NCBI GenBank assembly: GCA_031267895.1
Contig: JAIRYF010000007.1
Location: forward strand, 1 to 62,978
Reading direction: 5' to 3'
Source: Candidatus Methanoplasma glyptotermitis
GTDB lineage: Archaea > Thermoplasmatota > Thermoplasmata > Methanomassiliicoccales > Methanomethylophilaceae
DNA length: 62,978 nucleotides
Shown piece by piece: positions 49,544 to 55,908 of the stretch. Below the pieces are notes generated by a model that saw nothing but the letters and a program-made list of their open reading frames with translations, had not been told where the DNA came from and did no database searches. A program made the position numbers and the translations under genes. The number at the start of each line of letters is the position of its first letter. The first letter of the stretch is position 1.

Positions 49544-50134
49544 TCAATCACCCATCCTGTAAAACCCTCTCCTGTACAGTTCAACAAGAACATGAGAAGC
49601 AACACGGGCATCCGAGAGGGCACGGTGATCCTGAACGCCGCCGATACGGGCGGGATCGTCAGGACACAGCACAGCATAAGCCTCTTCGAGTCTCGGCCAC
49701 TTGTTACCGTACGGCCCGGGAATCCTGCAGATGTTCATGGCAATGAGCATAGGATCGGGACAGACTTTAGAAACACAGGATTTGATATTATAAGGGGGAT
49801 GAACCAGAAACCTATCAAAATCGAATCCTACGTTGTAAGAAGTTACGAATTCGCAGGAAAGAATCTTAGAAATCTCTTTGGCAACTTCATCAGCCGGAGG
49901 AGCTGCAGAAACAGCCTCAAGAGTAAGATCGGTGTTGCTGAAAATCCATGCGTTCCTGTGAGCATCATCCCAAAGAGAGACATCATGCCCGACGATCGAG
50001 GAATAAACATCATCGATCTTTCCGGATTCCGGATTAACGGAACATATTCCGACATCGACAACATGATCACACGGATAACCGCGTAATCCGGTTGTTTCTG
50101 TATCAATCAGATATATCTCGGTCACGGTCAGCAC
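49544..50134 (-). CDS. DEDDh 3'-5' exonuclease, DnaQ-like
   Basis: About 196 residues. Exo I is IDTETTGL near 9-16, Exo II SYNVGFDFDRFL near 99-110, Exo III DHRALSDARVA near 168, with the His of the DEDDh type. Such proteins proofread, process or degrade DNA ends; in mobile elements they may trim replication or recombination intermediates. GTG 50134 overlaps the upstream zinc-ribbon stop; a second GTG at 50125 is better spaced from the GGAGG, so the start is uncertain by three codons. Confidence 0.88.
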   Translation of the reverse strand: MLTVTEIYLIDTETTGLRGYPCDHVVDVGICSVNPESGKIDDVYSSIVGHDVSLWDDAHRNAWIFSNTDLTLEAVSAAPPADEVAKEISKILSCEFVTSYNVGFDFDRFLVHPPYNIKSCVSKVCPDPMLIAMNICRIPGPYGNKWPRLEEAYAVLCPDDPARIGGVQDHRALSDARVASHVLVELYRRGFYRMGD

Positions 50135-50271
50135 CTCCAGAAAAAACTATTGCACGCACGGCAGTAATAAAAGCCGTTGGGTGCGGGACTGCAGACAGAA
50201 TCACATTTTGGGCACGACATCTCGCAGGAGAGATCATCACAGGAGAGATCATCGCAGGATTCGCAGATCAT
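50128..50271 (-). CDS. Tiny zinc-ribbon protein
   Basis: Too short for the ORF track: ATG 50271 to TGA 50128, 47 residues. Nine or more cysteines; the C-terminal half is a zinc ribbon (CPKCDSVCSPAPNGFYYC-RAC). The N-terminus has a tandem duplication CDDLS-CDDLS coded by a 15-bp direct repeat. Its ATG lies directly at the stop of the 85-aa gene and its stop overlaps the exonuclease start, so it is an integral operon member. May be a DNA- or RNA-binding small regulator. Confidence 0.65.
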   Translation of the reverse strand: MICESCDDLSCDDLSCEMSCPKCDSVCSPAPNGFYYCRACNSFFWRC

Positions 50272-50525
50272 TCAGAAGCCTCCCCATACTCGTCATACAT
50301 GTTCAGAAGGTCAAAATAAATTTCCGTCGCAAGGTCTTCGGCCCAGTCCCTAAGCTTGCGGTCTGCTTCCTGTTTGGATATTTTCTTGGCTTTCTCGAGC
50401 AGGTATTCATCGCGCGAAAGCGGATCGTCAATAGACTGAAGAGAATCATCAACGGACCATACATCCCGGCCGGCAGCAAGATAGAGAACATAGCCATCAA
50501 GATAGAACCCGTCGCCGGCGGACAT
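50268..50525 (-). CDS. Small acidic helical protein, unrecognised
   Basis: 85 residues; N-terminal part with GFYLDGYVLYLAAGRDVW, C-terminal part a charged helix (LEKAKKISKQEADRKLRDWAEDLATEIYFDLL). The ATG overlaps the previous stop (TAATG). No known family; soluble, likely a dimer or partner protein (inference from composition). Confidence 0.6.
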   Translation of the reverse strand: MSAGDGFYLDGYVLYLAAGRDVWSVDDSLQSIDDPLSRDEYLLEKAKKISKQEADRKLRDWAEDLATEIYFDLLNMYDEYGEASE

Positions 50526-50704
50526 TATTTCACCTCCAAGCGTGCCCGGGACCCGTCGGCCGAGACGGTGTACGAGCCGGTCAGGCCCATGCGTTCAAGG
50601 CGGTACTTAGCGTCTGCGAGTGTTGCAGAGTTAAGTATATCGTCTCTTTCGAAAGATAAGACGGAGGAGCCGCTGCTGCGGTCGAAAACGTAGACGGTTG
50701 ACAT
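50525..50704 (-). CDS. Small protein, unrecognised
   Basis: Below the ORF-track cut-off: ATG 50704 to TAA 50525, 59 residues starting MSTVYVFDRSSGSSVLSFER. Beta-rich with a central helix (SATLADAKYRLERMGL). It begins next to the parB stop and its stop overlaps the next ATG; the downstream gene is preceded by GGAGGTG at the end of this one. Function unknown. Confidence 0.6.
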   Translation of the reverse strand: MSTVYVFDRSSGSSVLSFERDDILNSATLADAKYRLERMGLTGSYTVSADGSRARLEVK

Positions 50705-52117
50705 TCAAACCGCCTCGCTGCTGTTCAGAACATCATAATCATCACGGCCGCCGGAGATATCATCGCCGGAGGTACCGCCGACCTCGTCGGATATCTTATC
50801 CGGAACCTTTTCAGGTTCATTTTTCTGAAGAACCGATAGATATTTGACTAGATCATCCGGAAGCTTATACTCAGAATGTTCTTCAGTAAAACGCTTAACA
50901 TATGATTCATGGATACACGAACAATCATAAGATCCGGTACAAGCATGGATAAGACTGTACATACAAAGAATATACGTCATATCAGAATACGAAATACCAT
51001 CATACAAAGCAAAAGCCGGATATTTCTTATTGAGGTCCTCTAAAAAATGCAGACGCTCAGAAAAGAAATGATCCAAAACTATCTCCATTCTCTTCTTGGA
51101 TGAGAATGAAAAAACTTTATCCTCGAAGAATGCAAACAGAGACTGAAGGGCATTCTCTTCAAGAACAGCCCTCTGACGGGAAGCAATCTGTTCAGGAGTT
51201 TCTGCATTATCGGCTTTACCTGCCTTACCAGAAGCTTTCTTTTCAGCCTTGATACGAGCCGCCTGAGAAGCAATAAGAGAATCCAAGCAGGACTTATCAA
51301 GACAATAACTACAGAAATATTTAGGACAATGATAACACTGTTCAGACTCCTTGGCAAAACCCAGATAACAATCGGGATTGTAAACAAAACCAAGGGATTC
51401 ATCAGAAGCAACACTGGGAAAAACCTCACAGAACACAGCATCAAGCTTCTTAACAGGAATAGGACATCCGTCAGAATCAATATTTTTCTGATTAACAGAA
51501 GAATACTGTTTAAGAGCCTCATCAAAAAGAGGCTTGCCATACTTCTTGAAAGTCATAAACTCGAATGCATGCGACGGATTTATTTCACGTGAAATAATCA
51601 TGTCTTTAAGAATTTCCGGAAATTCCAAAAGACGGATACGGTTAGAAATGTATTCCTGAGATTTACCGATACGTGAAGCGAGATCCTCTTGAGTCATACC
51701 GCAATCCAGAATTTTCCTGAGCCCGATAGCTTCTTCAATGGGATTAAGATCCATTCTGTGGAGATTTTCGGACATCATAATCTCGAAGAATTCCGATTCG
51801 GTGAGTTCGTCGTAGACGGCACATACAACGTAAGACATATCAAGAGCTTTAGCGGCCATAAGCCTTCTTTCGCCGGATATGAGTTCGAAGTACTTTTCCT
51901 TCCTGAGAAGGATAGGAGGTTCAAGGATACCGTTAACCCTGACATTCTCGATAAATCCGGCCATGGATTCTTTGGAGAAGTCTTTACGGACGTTGGAACC
52001 GAATTCGATATCAATCAAAGAAACAATCTCATAGACCGGATGCTTTACTTCGGATACAACACAGGAAACAGCCTCCGGAGAGGCTGTTTTTGCTTTCTTG
52101 GTTTTTGCAGAAGCCAT
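50705..52117 (-). CDS. parB: ParB-family DNA-partition protein with zinc-cluster insertion
   Basis: 470 residues. N-terminal CTPase domain with IEFGSNVRKDF near 35, the ISGERRLMAAKAL box near 76-88 (GERR binds nucleotide) and MMSENLHRMDLNPIEEA near 112-128. The HTH is MTQEDLASRIGKSQEYISNRIRLLEFP near 138-164, as in chromosomal ParB/Noc. This is followed by an unusual cysteine cluster (CYHCPKYFCSYCLDKSC near 262-278) and a Lys/Ala-rich linker. No ParA is encoded in the window. Two 16-bp palindromes of parS type, one inside this gene, are its likely binding sites. Coupled to the small upstream gene (TGATG overlap). Confidence 0.9.
   Translation of the reverse strand: MASAKTKKAKTASPEAVSCVVSEVKHPVYEIVSLIDIEFGSNVRKDFSKESMAGFIENVRVNGILEPPILLRKEKYFELISGERRLMAAKALDMSYVVCAVYDELTESEFFEIMMSENLHRMDLNPIEEAIGLRKILDCGMTQEDLASRIGKSQEYISNRIRLLEFPEILKDMIISREINPSHAFEFMTFKKYGKPLFDEALKQYSSVNQKNIDSDGCPIPVKKLDAVFCEVFPSVASDESLGFVYNPDCYLGFAKESEQCYHCPKYFCSYCLDKSCLDSLIASQAARIKAEKKASGKAGKADNAETPEQIASRQRAVLEENALQSLFAFFEDKVFSFSSKKRMEIVLDHFFSERLHFLEDLNKKYPAFALYDGISYSDMTYILCMYSLIHACTGSYDCSCIHESYVKRFTEEHSEYKLPDDLVKYLSVLQKNEPEKVPDKISDEVGGTSGDDISGGRDDYDVLNSSEAV
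51581..51596. promoter_or_regulatory. parS-like palindrome inside parB
   Basis: TATTTCACGTGAAATA, a perfect 16-bp palindrome. It differs from the bacterial parS consensus TGTTTCACGTGAAACA only at positions 2 and 15, and has the outer bases of the Noc site (ATTTCCCGGGAAAT). An identical copy lies at 55787. Confidence 0.8.
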
Positions 52118-52326
52118 CAGATAACACCCCTGACGGTTTCACGGGCAAAGTATTCATCAATCATATCCTGAACATATTCCGGCGGGGAACCGTCAGAAAG
52201 AGGTTCGAAGATTACCGACCGATTGCACAAAGTGCAGGTTCTTGCTCTGGCCGGTCTGCCGGAAGGAATCCGGAACAGCGGACACTTGTAAGCCCTGTCG
52301 TTACTAACGACGGCGGGGCCGTTCAT
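52117..52326 (-). CDS. Small cysteine-containing protein, unrecognised
   Basis: First gene of the leftward operon. The tracked start at 52344 lies inside the TATA box GGTATAAAAATG (52353-52342), so I prefer ATG 52326, about 26 bp downstream, as a leaderless start; this gives 69 residues starting MNGPAVVSNDRAYKCPLF. Cys pairs (KCPLF, TCTLC) suggest a treble-clef or zinc finger. Overlaps parB at TGATG. Function unknown; autoregulator is a possibility. Confidence 0.6.
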   Translation of the reverse strand: MNGPAVVSNDRAYKCPLFRIPSGRPARARTCTLCNRSVIFEPLSDGSPPEYVQDMIDEYFARETVRGVI

Positions 52327-52353
52327 ACACATTATTTTTATCATTTTTATACC

Positions 52354-52413
52354 ACTCTCAAGCCCACTAAGAGAGTTTAAGGCGGCAGTACGTGTGAGCT
52401 GAGTACTGCCGCC
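52354..52413. repeat. Inverted repeats between divergent operons
   Basis: ACTCTC / GAGAGT (52354-52359, 52371-52376) just upstream of the leftward TATA box, and a perfect 10-bp repeat GGCGGCAGTA / TACTGCCGCC (52381-52390, 52404-52413) with a 13-nt spacer. The second may be a terminator-like hairpin or a regulator site. Confidence 0.6.
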
Positions 52414-52462
52414 CCAGAGGTCCTGAGTTAAGGAGGAACTGCTAGCGGACCAGGTAGCAACA

Positions 52463-52531
52463 GTCTAGCGAAGGCTTTATCAAATATTAAAATATATCTA
52501 CGCTAGACCATAGCTTTATCAATAATTAAAA
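52463..52531. promoter_or_regulatory. Operator-like repeats upstream of the RHH gene
   Basis: GTCTAGCG (52463-52470) and CGCTAGAC (52501-52508) form a perfect 8-bp inverted repeat; interleaved with it, GCTTTATCAAATATTAAAA (52474-52492) is repeated as GCTTTATCAATAATTAAAA (52513-52531). The second copy sits about 30 bp before ATG 52558 and doubles as a TATA box. Likely bound by the RHH protein encoded downstream (autoregulation, inferred). Confidence 0.6.
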
Positions 52532-52557
52532 ATTGAAAAGGACTACATAGAAACCAT

Positions 52558-52797
52558 ATGGCTGATCGTTCGATGCAACAGATAAACATAAAGTGTCCAA
52601 CAGGGATAATCGAACTAATTGACAAAGACATACAAGAAAATCAAGAATTCCGGAACAGATCAGAATACATGCTTGCAGCGTTAAGATATTACATTGATCA
52701 CAGAACAAAAACGCTGGCCGAACGAAAAATCACAAATCAAACAGAAGAAAAAGACTTCATCAAAAACCCGGCAGGGGGGGGGGGTCAGCAACTTTGA
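52558..52797 (+). CDS. Ribbon-helix-helix (CopG-type) regulator ending in a poly-G tract
   Basis: 79 residues. The RHH fold is clear: strand QQINIKCP near 7-14, helix GIIELIDKDIQ, then FRNRSEYMLAALRYYIDHR (RSEY is the typical helix-2 start). The C-terminus NPAGGGGQQL is encoded by an 11-G tract 14 bp before the stop, so slippage would change the tail and the stop position: one G fewer stops at 52808-52810, one more at 52839-52841. Gene and neighbour are AT-rich compared with the rest. Probably leaderless. Pairs with the membrane nuclease downstream, perhaps as its repressor or antitoxin. Confidence 0.85.
   Translation: MADRSMQQINIKCPTGIIELIDKDIQENQEFRNRSEYMLAALRYYIDHRTKTLAERKITNQTEEKDFIKNPAGGGGQQL
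52774..52784 (+). repeat. 11-G homopolymer tract at the end of the RHH gene
   Basis: Eleven G coding the GGGG of the RHH tail; fifth long G tract in the window and the only one at a 3' end and inside the element. Confidence 0.8.
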
Positions 52798-52822
52798 TGA
52801 ACTACGTTAATGCTTATTTCTA

Positions 52823-53668
52823 TTGGACCGGATTAAGATAAATCTGAAAACAAACCAAAAACGATTTTATGATAGACTTAGGAGGAATTCTATCAAAAAA
52901 ATATCAAAAGATATAAGAGGAAGCGAAGAAACAGAATTCGCCGGAGTCGTATTAATCATTGCAGTAATAGCAATCATAATATTAGCTATGGCAGGCCATC
53001 ATATGGCAGCAATAGCAATTGGAATCTTAATAATCATGGCGGTTCTGCTCGTATTCGCACTGACAGAAGAATCTACTAAAGAGACTGCTTACGATTCATA
53101 TCAGAAAAGAACCAACGAAGAAATAAAGGCAAAACCAACAGCCGATAAGCCGGACGAATCCGAAAAGAAAAACAAGACAGAATCCCCAACCAAAGATAAA
53201 GAAGAATATCATTACAACCAAGACCTCGGAAGGTTAGGCTGGGAATTCGAACAGCACACAAAAATGATGTTTCCGGAAGAAAAATTCGAAGTAATGCACG
53301 AAAGCGCACATCCGACAGATGATTCCACACCGCTGGAAAAATGGAAACCCGACCTATGTTTAAAAGACAAAGAGACAGGTAAAATATTCTGGATCGAATG
53401 TAAATACATAAGCAACTGGACAGATGAAACATTTCAATGGACAGACCAAAAACACCTCGATAACTACAAAAAAAGCAGATATCAGACAAGACAAAAACAT
53501 TTTGTATGTATCGGATTTGGAAAAAATCCAGCTGAACCGGACAAAATAGCAATGATAAATCTAGATCACATTCGATATCCGGATATGACAGAATATTTTT
53601 ACAAAAGCCACGCAATAGATCCCAACAGCAATTACAATTCATACCAAGAATTATTTCAAACAAAATAA
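52823..53668 (+). CDS. Membrane-anchored PD-(D/E)XK nuclease-like protein
   Basis: 281 residues from a TTG at 52823 (no good ATG exists; an AGGAGG near 52881 lies inside the frame, so the start is uncertain). Basic N-terminus, then two hydrophobic helices (VVLIIAVIAIIILAMAG and MAAIAIGILIIMAVLLVFAL, about 41-80), a Lys/Glu-rich linker, and a C-terminal nuclease-like domain: GRLGWEFEQHTKMMF, WKPDLCLKDKETGKIFWIECKYI with the PD...ExK triad near 178-198, then a QYxx-type segment. Related to restriction-like endonucleases (Mrr/VSR type fold). AT-rich codons point to recent acquisition. A hairpin terminator follows. Could be a defence or toxin effector held at the membrane. Confidence 0.75.
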   Translation: MDRIKINLKTNQKRFYDRLRRNSIKKISKDIRGSEETEFAGVVLIIAVIAIIILAMAGHHMAAIAIGILIIMAVLLVFALTEESTKETAYDSYQKRTNEEIKAKPTADKPDESEKKNKTESPTKDKEEYHYNQDLGRLGWEFEQHTKMMFPEEKFEVMHESAHPTDDSTPLEKWKPDLCLKDKETGKIFWIECKYISNWTDETFQWTDQKHLDNYKKSRYQTRQKHFVCIGFGKNPAEPDKIAMINLDHIRYPDMTEYFYKSHAIDPNSNYNSYQELFQTK

Positions 53669-53694
53669 TCCTTCAAATAATTACCATCCCCTAA

Positions 53695-53717
53695 CCCCTT
53701 CCTGCAGCAGGAAGGGG
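53695..53717 (+). terminator. Hairpin terminator after the nuclease gene
   Basis: Perfect 10-bp stem CCCCTTCCTG / CAGGAAGGGG with a 3-nt loop. Confidence 0.7.
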
Positions 53718-53732
53718 AAACACCCGAACCAG

Positions 53733-54698
53733 GAACAGCCGACCGTACCGGCCGGCTGTTCCCACCCAGACCAAAAATAAAAGTTAAAACTAGGTGATAC
53801 ACCCAATCCACTATGCTATGCAAGACCTCGGATAAAATCTCTGTCCGCTCACGCTGGAGATTTCCCTGATTGTCTTACTCCGCTCCGTTCCACTCTTAAT
53901 CAATAAGAGCACACCACACCAATCACCCAGACCTTGTAACACCCGTACCTATTCTTGAGCCGCCTATCTTCGTCCGCAAGCGGACGAGGCGGCTAACCAA
54001 GTTTTAATCGGAATTGTTTTGTCCGATCCTTCGATCCGGAACAGTTTCCGGCTCGCTCAGTAAATTGATCTTGCCCTGCATGCAGATGGCTTTGCCATTG
54101 CTTCCGGGATTCTGCTACCGCCGCCGATGCCTGCCCTCCGCGCGCAGAGCGCGCGGAAATATTCGGTCCGGTCCCGGCTTATCCTGTTCATACATTCCCG
54201 GGCCGTCTCCGAAGACTTCAGCCGGGCGATCCGCTCCGCGTCCCGCCGGCGGTTGGGATAACCGTATCTCTGCGTGCGTTCACGCCCGCTGTTCTCCGGA
54301 CAGATCCGCCGCTTATCGGTTCCCGCGACATCCGCCGGATGCGATCTGGTCCTGCTGTGCCGGCAGGATGCCGTACATGTCTCCGGACTGTACGGCTCAG
54401 CTGCAATCTGTTCCACGGCCGTTCCTGCCGGAACGGCCTTCCTGCAAGATACCGGCTGACACGGATCCAGTCCGTTTCCCGGATCATTTCAATGTATTTT
54501 TAGACCTCCGGCCGACCCCTCAGAGACGACGGCGTACCGCACATATCGAGATTTGCTTTTTGTATTTCCGTGCGTGTGATTGCGTCCCTCCGGGAACTTG
54601 CGGCCTGCAGCCGCACCGCTTACGCGGCCTCCGGCCGCTCCGCGGAGAACGCCCCTACTCAGGAGATACATAGACACACAGAACACACCAGAACGGAA
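53733..54698. other. Gene-poor, hairpin-rich GC segment; candidate replication origin region
   Basis: Nearly 1 kb without a gene I can support, sharply GC-rich in contrast to the AT-rich nuclease cassette. Perfect hairpins: GAACAGCCG / CGGCTGTTC (53733, 53753), GTCCGC-AA-GCGGAC inside GCCGCCT / AGGCGGC (53959-53993), CCGCGCGC-AGA-GCGCGCGG (54138-54156), GGCCGTTCC-TGCC-GGAACGGCC (54417-54438), and GCGGC-CTGCA-GCCGC with GCGGCC-TCC-GGCCGC near 54600-54640. Such stem-loops are what HUH Rep proteins nick or what complementary-strand origins use. Long frames here (54014-54673 plus; 54057-54416 and 54218-54487 minus) are rich in Arg/Pro and conflict with one another. Confidence 0.45.
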
Positions 54699-54891
54699 AG
54701 GGGAAAAGCGAGAGAGAAGGAGAGAAGAAGAAAAAAAAGTGAGAGATAACTAAGAGAAATAATGTAGGTGCGCATAAAGACAAGGTTTTAAGTCTTTAGC
54801 ACGCACGGAATACATAAAAACAAATCATCGTAAGGCAGAACGCCTCAGTTCGCCTCAAGGGGTCAGCCCCTTAGGAGGTGAAAAAATAACA
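54699..54891 (+). promoter_or_regulatory. Purine tract, hairpins and ribosome-binding site upstream of the winged-helix gene
   Basis: A nearly pure-purine stretch of about 60 nt (54695-54755, AGAGAGAAGGAGAGAAG...), then an interrupted hairpin GTGCG..AAAGAC / GTCTTT..CGCAC (54768-54806), then AAGGGG-TCAG-CCCCTT (54857-54872) directly abutting the ribosome-binding site TAGGAGGTG before ATG 54892. The placement suggests post-transcriptional control. Confidence 0.5.
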
Positions 54892-55410
54892 ATGAAAAAG
54901 ATCACAAGGGAAATGGACGAGGAATCCGTGAAAGCAGCCGATATCCTGACAAGGACAGAACAGATATGCATATGTCTGAGCCGGTACAGCTACAATCCGG
55001 GCGACAAGTACAACATCCCTTGGGCAACGACGCAGGACGGGATCGCTCTGCAGATCGGATCGTCGCGGGAAAGGATAAGCGGCTTAAAGAAGAAATATCC
55101 GGATCTGTTCGAAGAACGCCTAGGGCACACGAACTCACGCTGTCAGAGATATGGTTATCTTCTGACGCCGGCGGGGCAGAAAGTCGCGGAATCCGCCAAG
55201 GCGAAGCTCCGTGAGAACGGCATAAACCCGGAGAATGTATTCATTCTTCAGGATAAACCGGAGACACGGGACCTCAATCTTCTGAGCGCGCTGAGATACG
55301 CGCGGAAGGCCTTAGAAGATTTGGAGGCATCGGCGGGGGAAAAACGCAGAATCGAGGAAGCGATAGGCAACCTTGCGGACGCCATCAAATATGCATGCCA
55401 GGTAAGATAA
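54892..55410 (+). CDS. Winged-helix DNA-binding protein
   Basis: 172 residues. An N-terminal winged-helix domain (about 18-100: ADILTRTEQICICLSRY, then TTQDGIALQIGSSRERISGLKKKYPDLFEERL with the recognition helix IGSSRERISGLKKK, and GYLLTPAGQKVAES as the wing) resembles archaeal MarR/Lrs14-like regulators. A charged C-terminal helix (LLSALRYARKALEDLEASAGEKRRIEEAIGNLADAI) probably dimerises. Likely the main transcriptional switch of the element. Strong AGGAGGTG site; GC content close to host average. Confidence 0.8.
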   Translation: MKKITREMDEESVKAADILTRTEQICICLSRYSYNPGDKYNIPWATTQDGIALQIGSSRERISGLKKKYPDLFEERLGHTNSRCQRYGYLLTPAGQKVAESAKAKLRENGINPENVFILQDKPETRDLNLLSALRYARKALEDLEASAGEKRRIEEAIGNLADAIKYACQVR

Positions 55411-55492
55411 TTTTTTTTAGCTCGCTGAAGCAGTTCCCAGATCGAATATGTTCATCCAGATTAAAGGATAACTGTAGATCTGCCGTTTTATA

Positions 55493-55519
55493 CATAATCG
55501 AGATAATCAATCGATTATG
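55493..55519. promoter_or_regulatory. Inverted repeat covering the start codon of the 60-aa gene
   Basis: CATAATCGA (55493-55501) and TCGATTATG (55511-55519), perfect, 9-nt spacer. The right arm ends in the ATG of the next gene and TTTTATAC lies just upstream, so a bound protein would block transcription start of a leaderless mRNA. Confidence 0.7.
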
Positions 55520-55699
55520 TCAAACGGCATAGATGAACAGATAGAGGAATTATACCATAGAATAATGGATGAAACAGAATCCTATGATTTTGAGATAGGA
55601 ATAAAAACAATTTCCATGATAATGAACAATTACACAGAAGCAATGCTGGAAATGATAGAAGAATCGAAAGAAGAATTGAAACAAAGAGAAACGATTTAA
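55517..55699 (+). CDS. Small acidic helical protein, unrecognised
   Basis: 60 residues, almost entirely helical and acidic (IDEQIEELYHRIMDETESYDF, MLEMIEESKEELKQRE). Leaderless start inside the operator-like repeat and a strong terminator at the end show a dedicated, tightly controlled transcript. No family recognised; acidic small proteins of this kind in mobile elements are often partners or DNA mimics, but that is speculation. Confidence 0.65.
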   Translation: MSNGIDEQIEELYHRIMDETESYDFEIGIKTISMIMNNYTEAMLEMIEESKEELKQRETI

Positions 55700-55724
55700 G
55701 CCGGGCCAAAAGCCCGGCATTTTT
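55700..55724 (+). terminator. Hairpin terminator
   Basis: GCCGGGC / GCCCGGC (55700-55706, 55712-55718) with loop CAAAA and ATTTTTAT after it. Confidence 0.8.
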
Positions 55725-55786
55725 ATGAGATCCTGACTCCATCAATCTTTATATGCTGTTTTGCAAATATCCGGAAAAATCAAAAT

Positions 55787-55802
55787 TATTTCACGTGAAA
55801 TA
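55787..55802. promoter_or_regulatory. Second parS-like palindrome
   Basis: TATTTCACGTGAAATA, identical to the copy in parB at 51581, in the AT-rich non-coding stretch between the 60-aa gene and the end of rep. Confidence 0.8.
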
Positions 55803-55908
55803 TTTTATACGATTTTATGCGGATTTTGATAAAAACATCACATTTTGAACGATTTTCAATCATTTTTCGGAAAAAATTAAGAATTTCTGCATAGCTTACG
55901 CTATGCAG

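Noticed and set aside
52117-52344. Start of the first operon gene at ATG 52344
   Set aside because: That ATG is part of the TATA box, so it would not be in the transcript; ATG 52326 fits a leaderless mRNA.
54014-54673. Long frame on the plus strand (219 aa) and two overlapping minus frames (54057-54416, 54218-54487)
   Set aside because: Arg/Pro/Ser-rich with no domain, no start signals and mutual conflict; GC-rich hairpins explain the open frames better.
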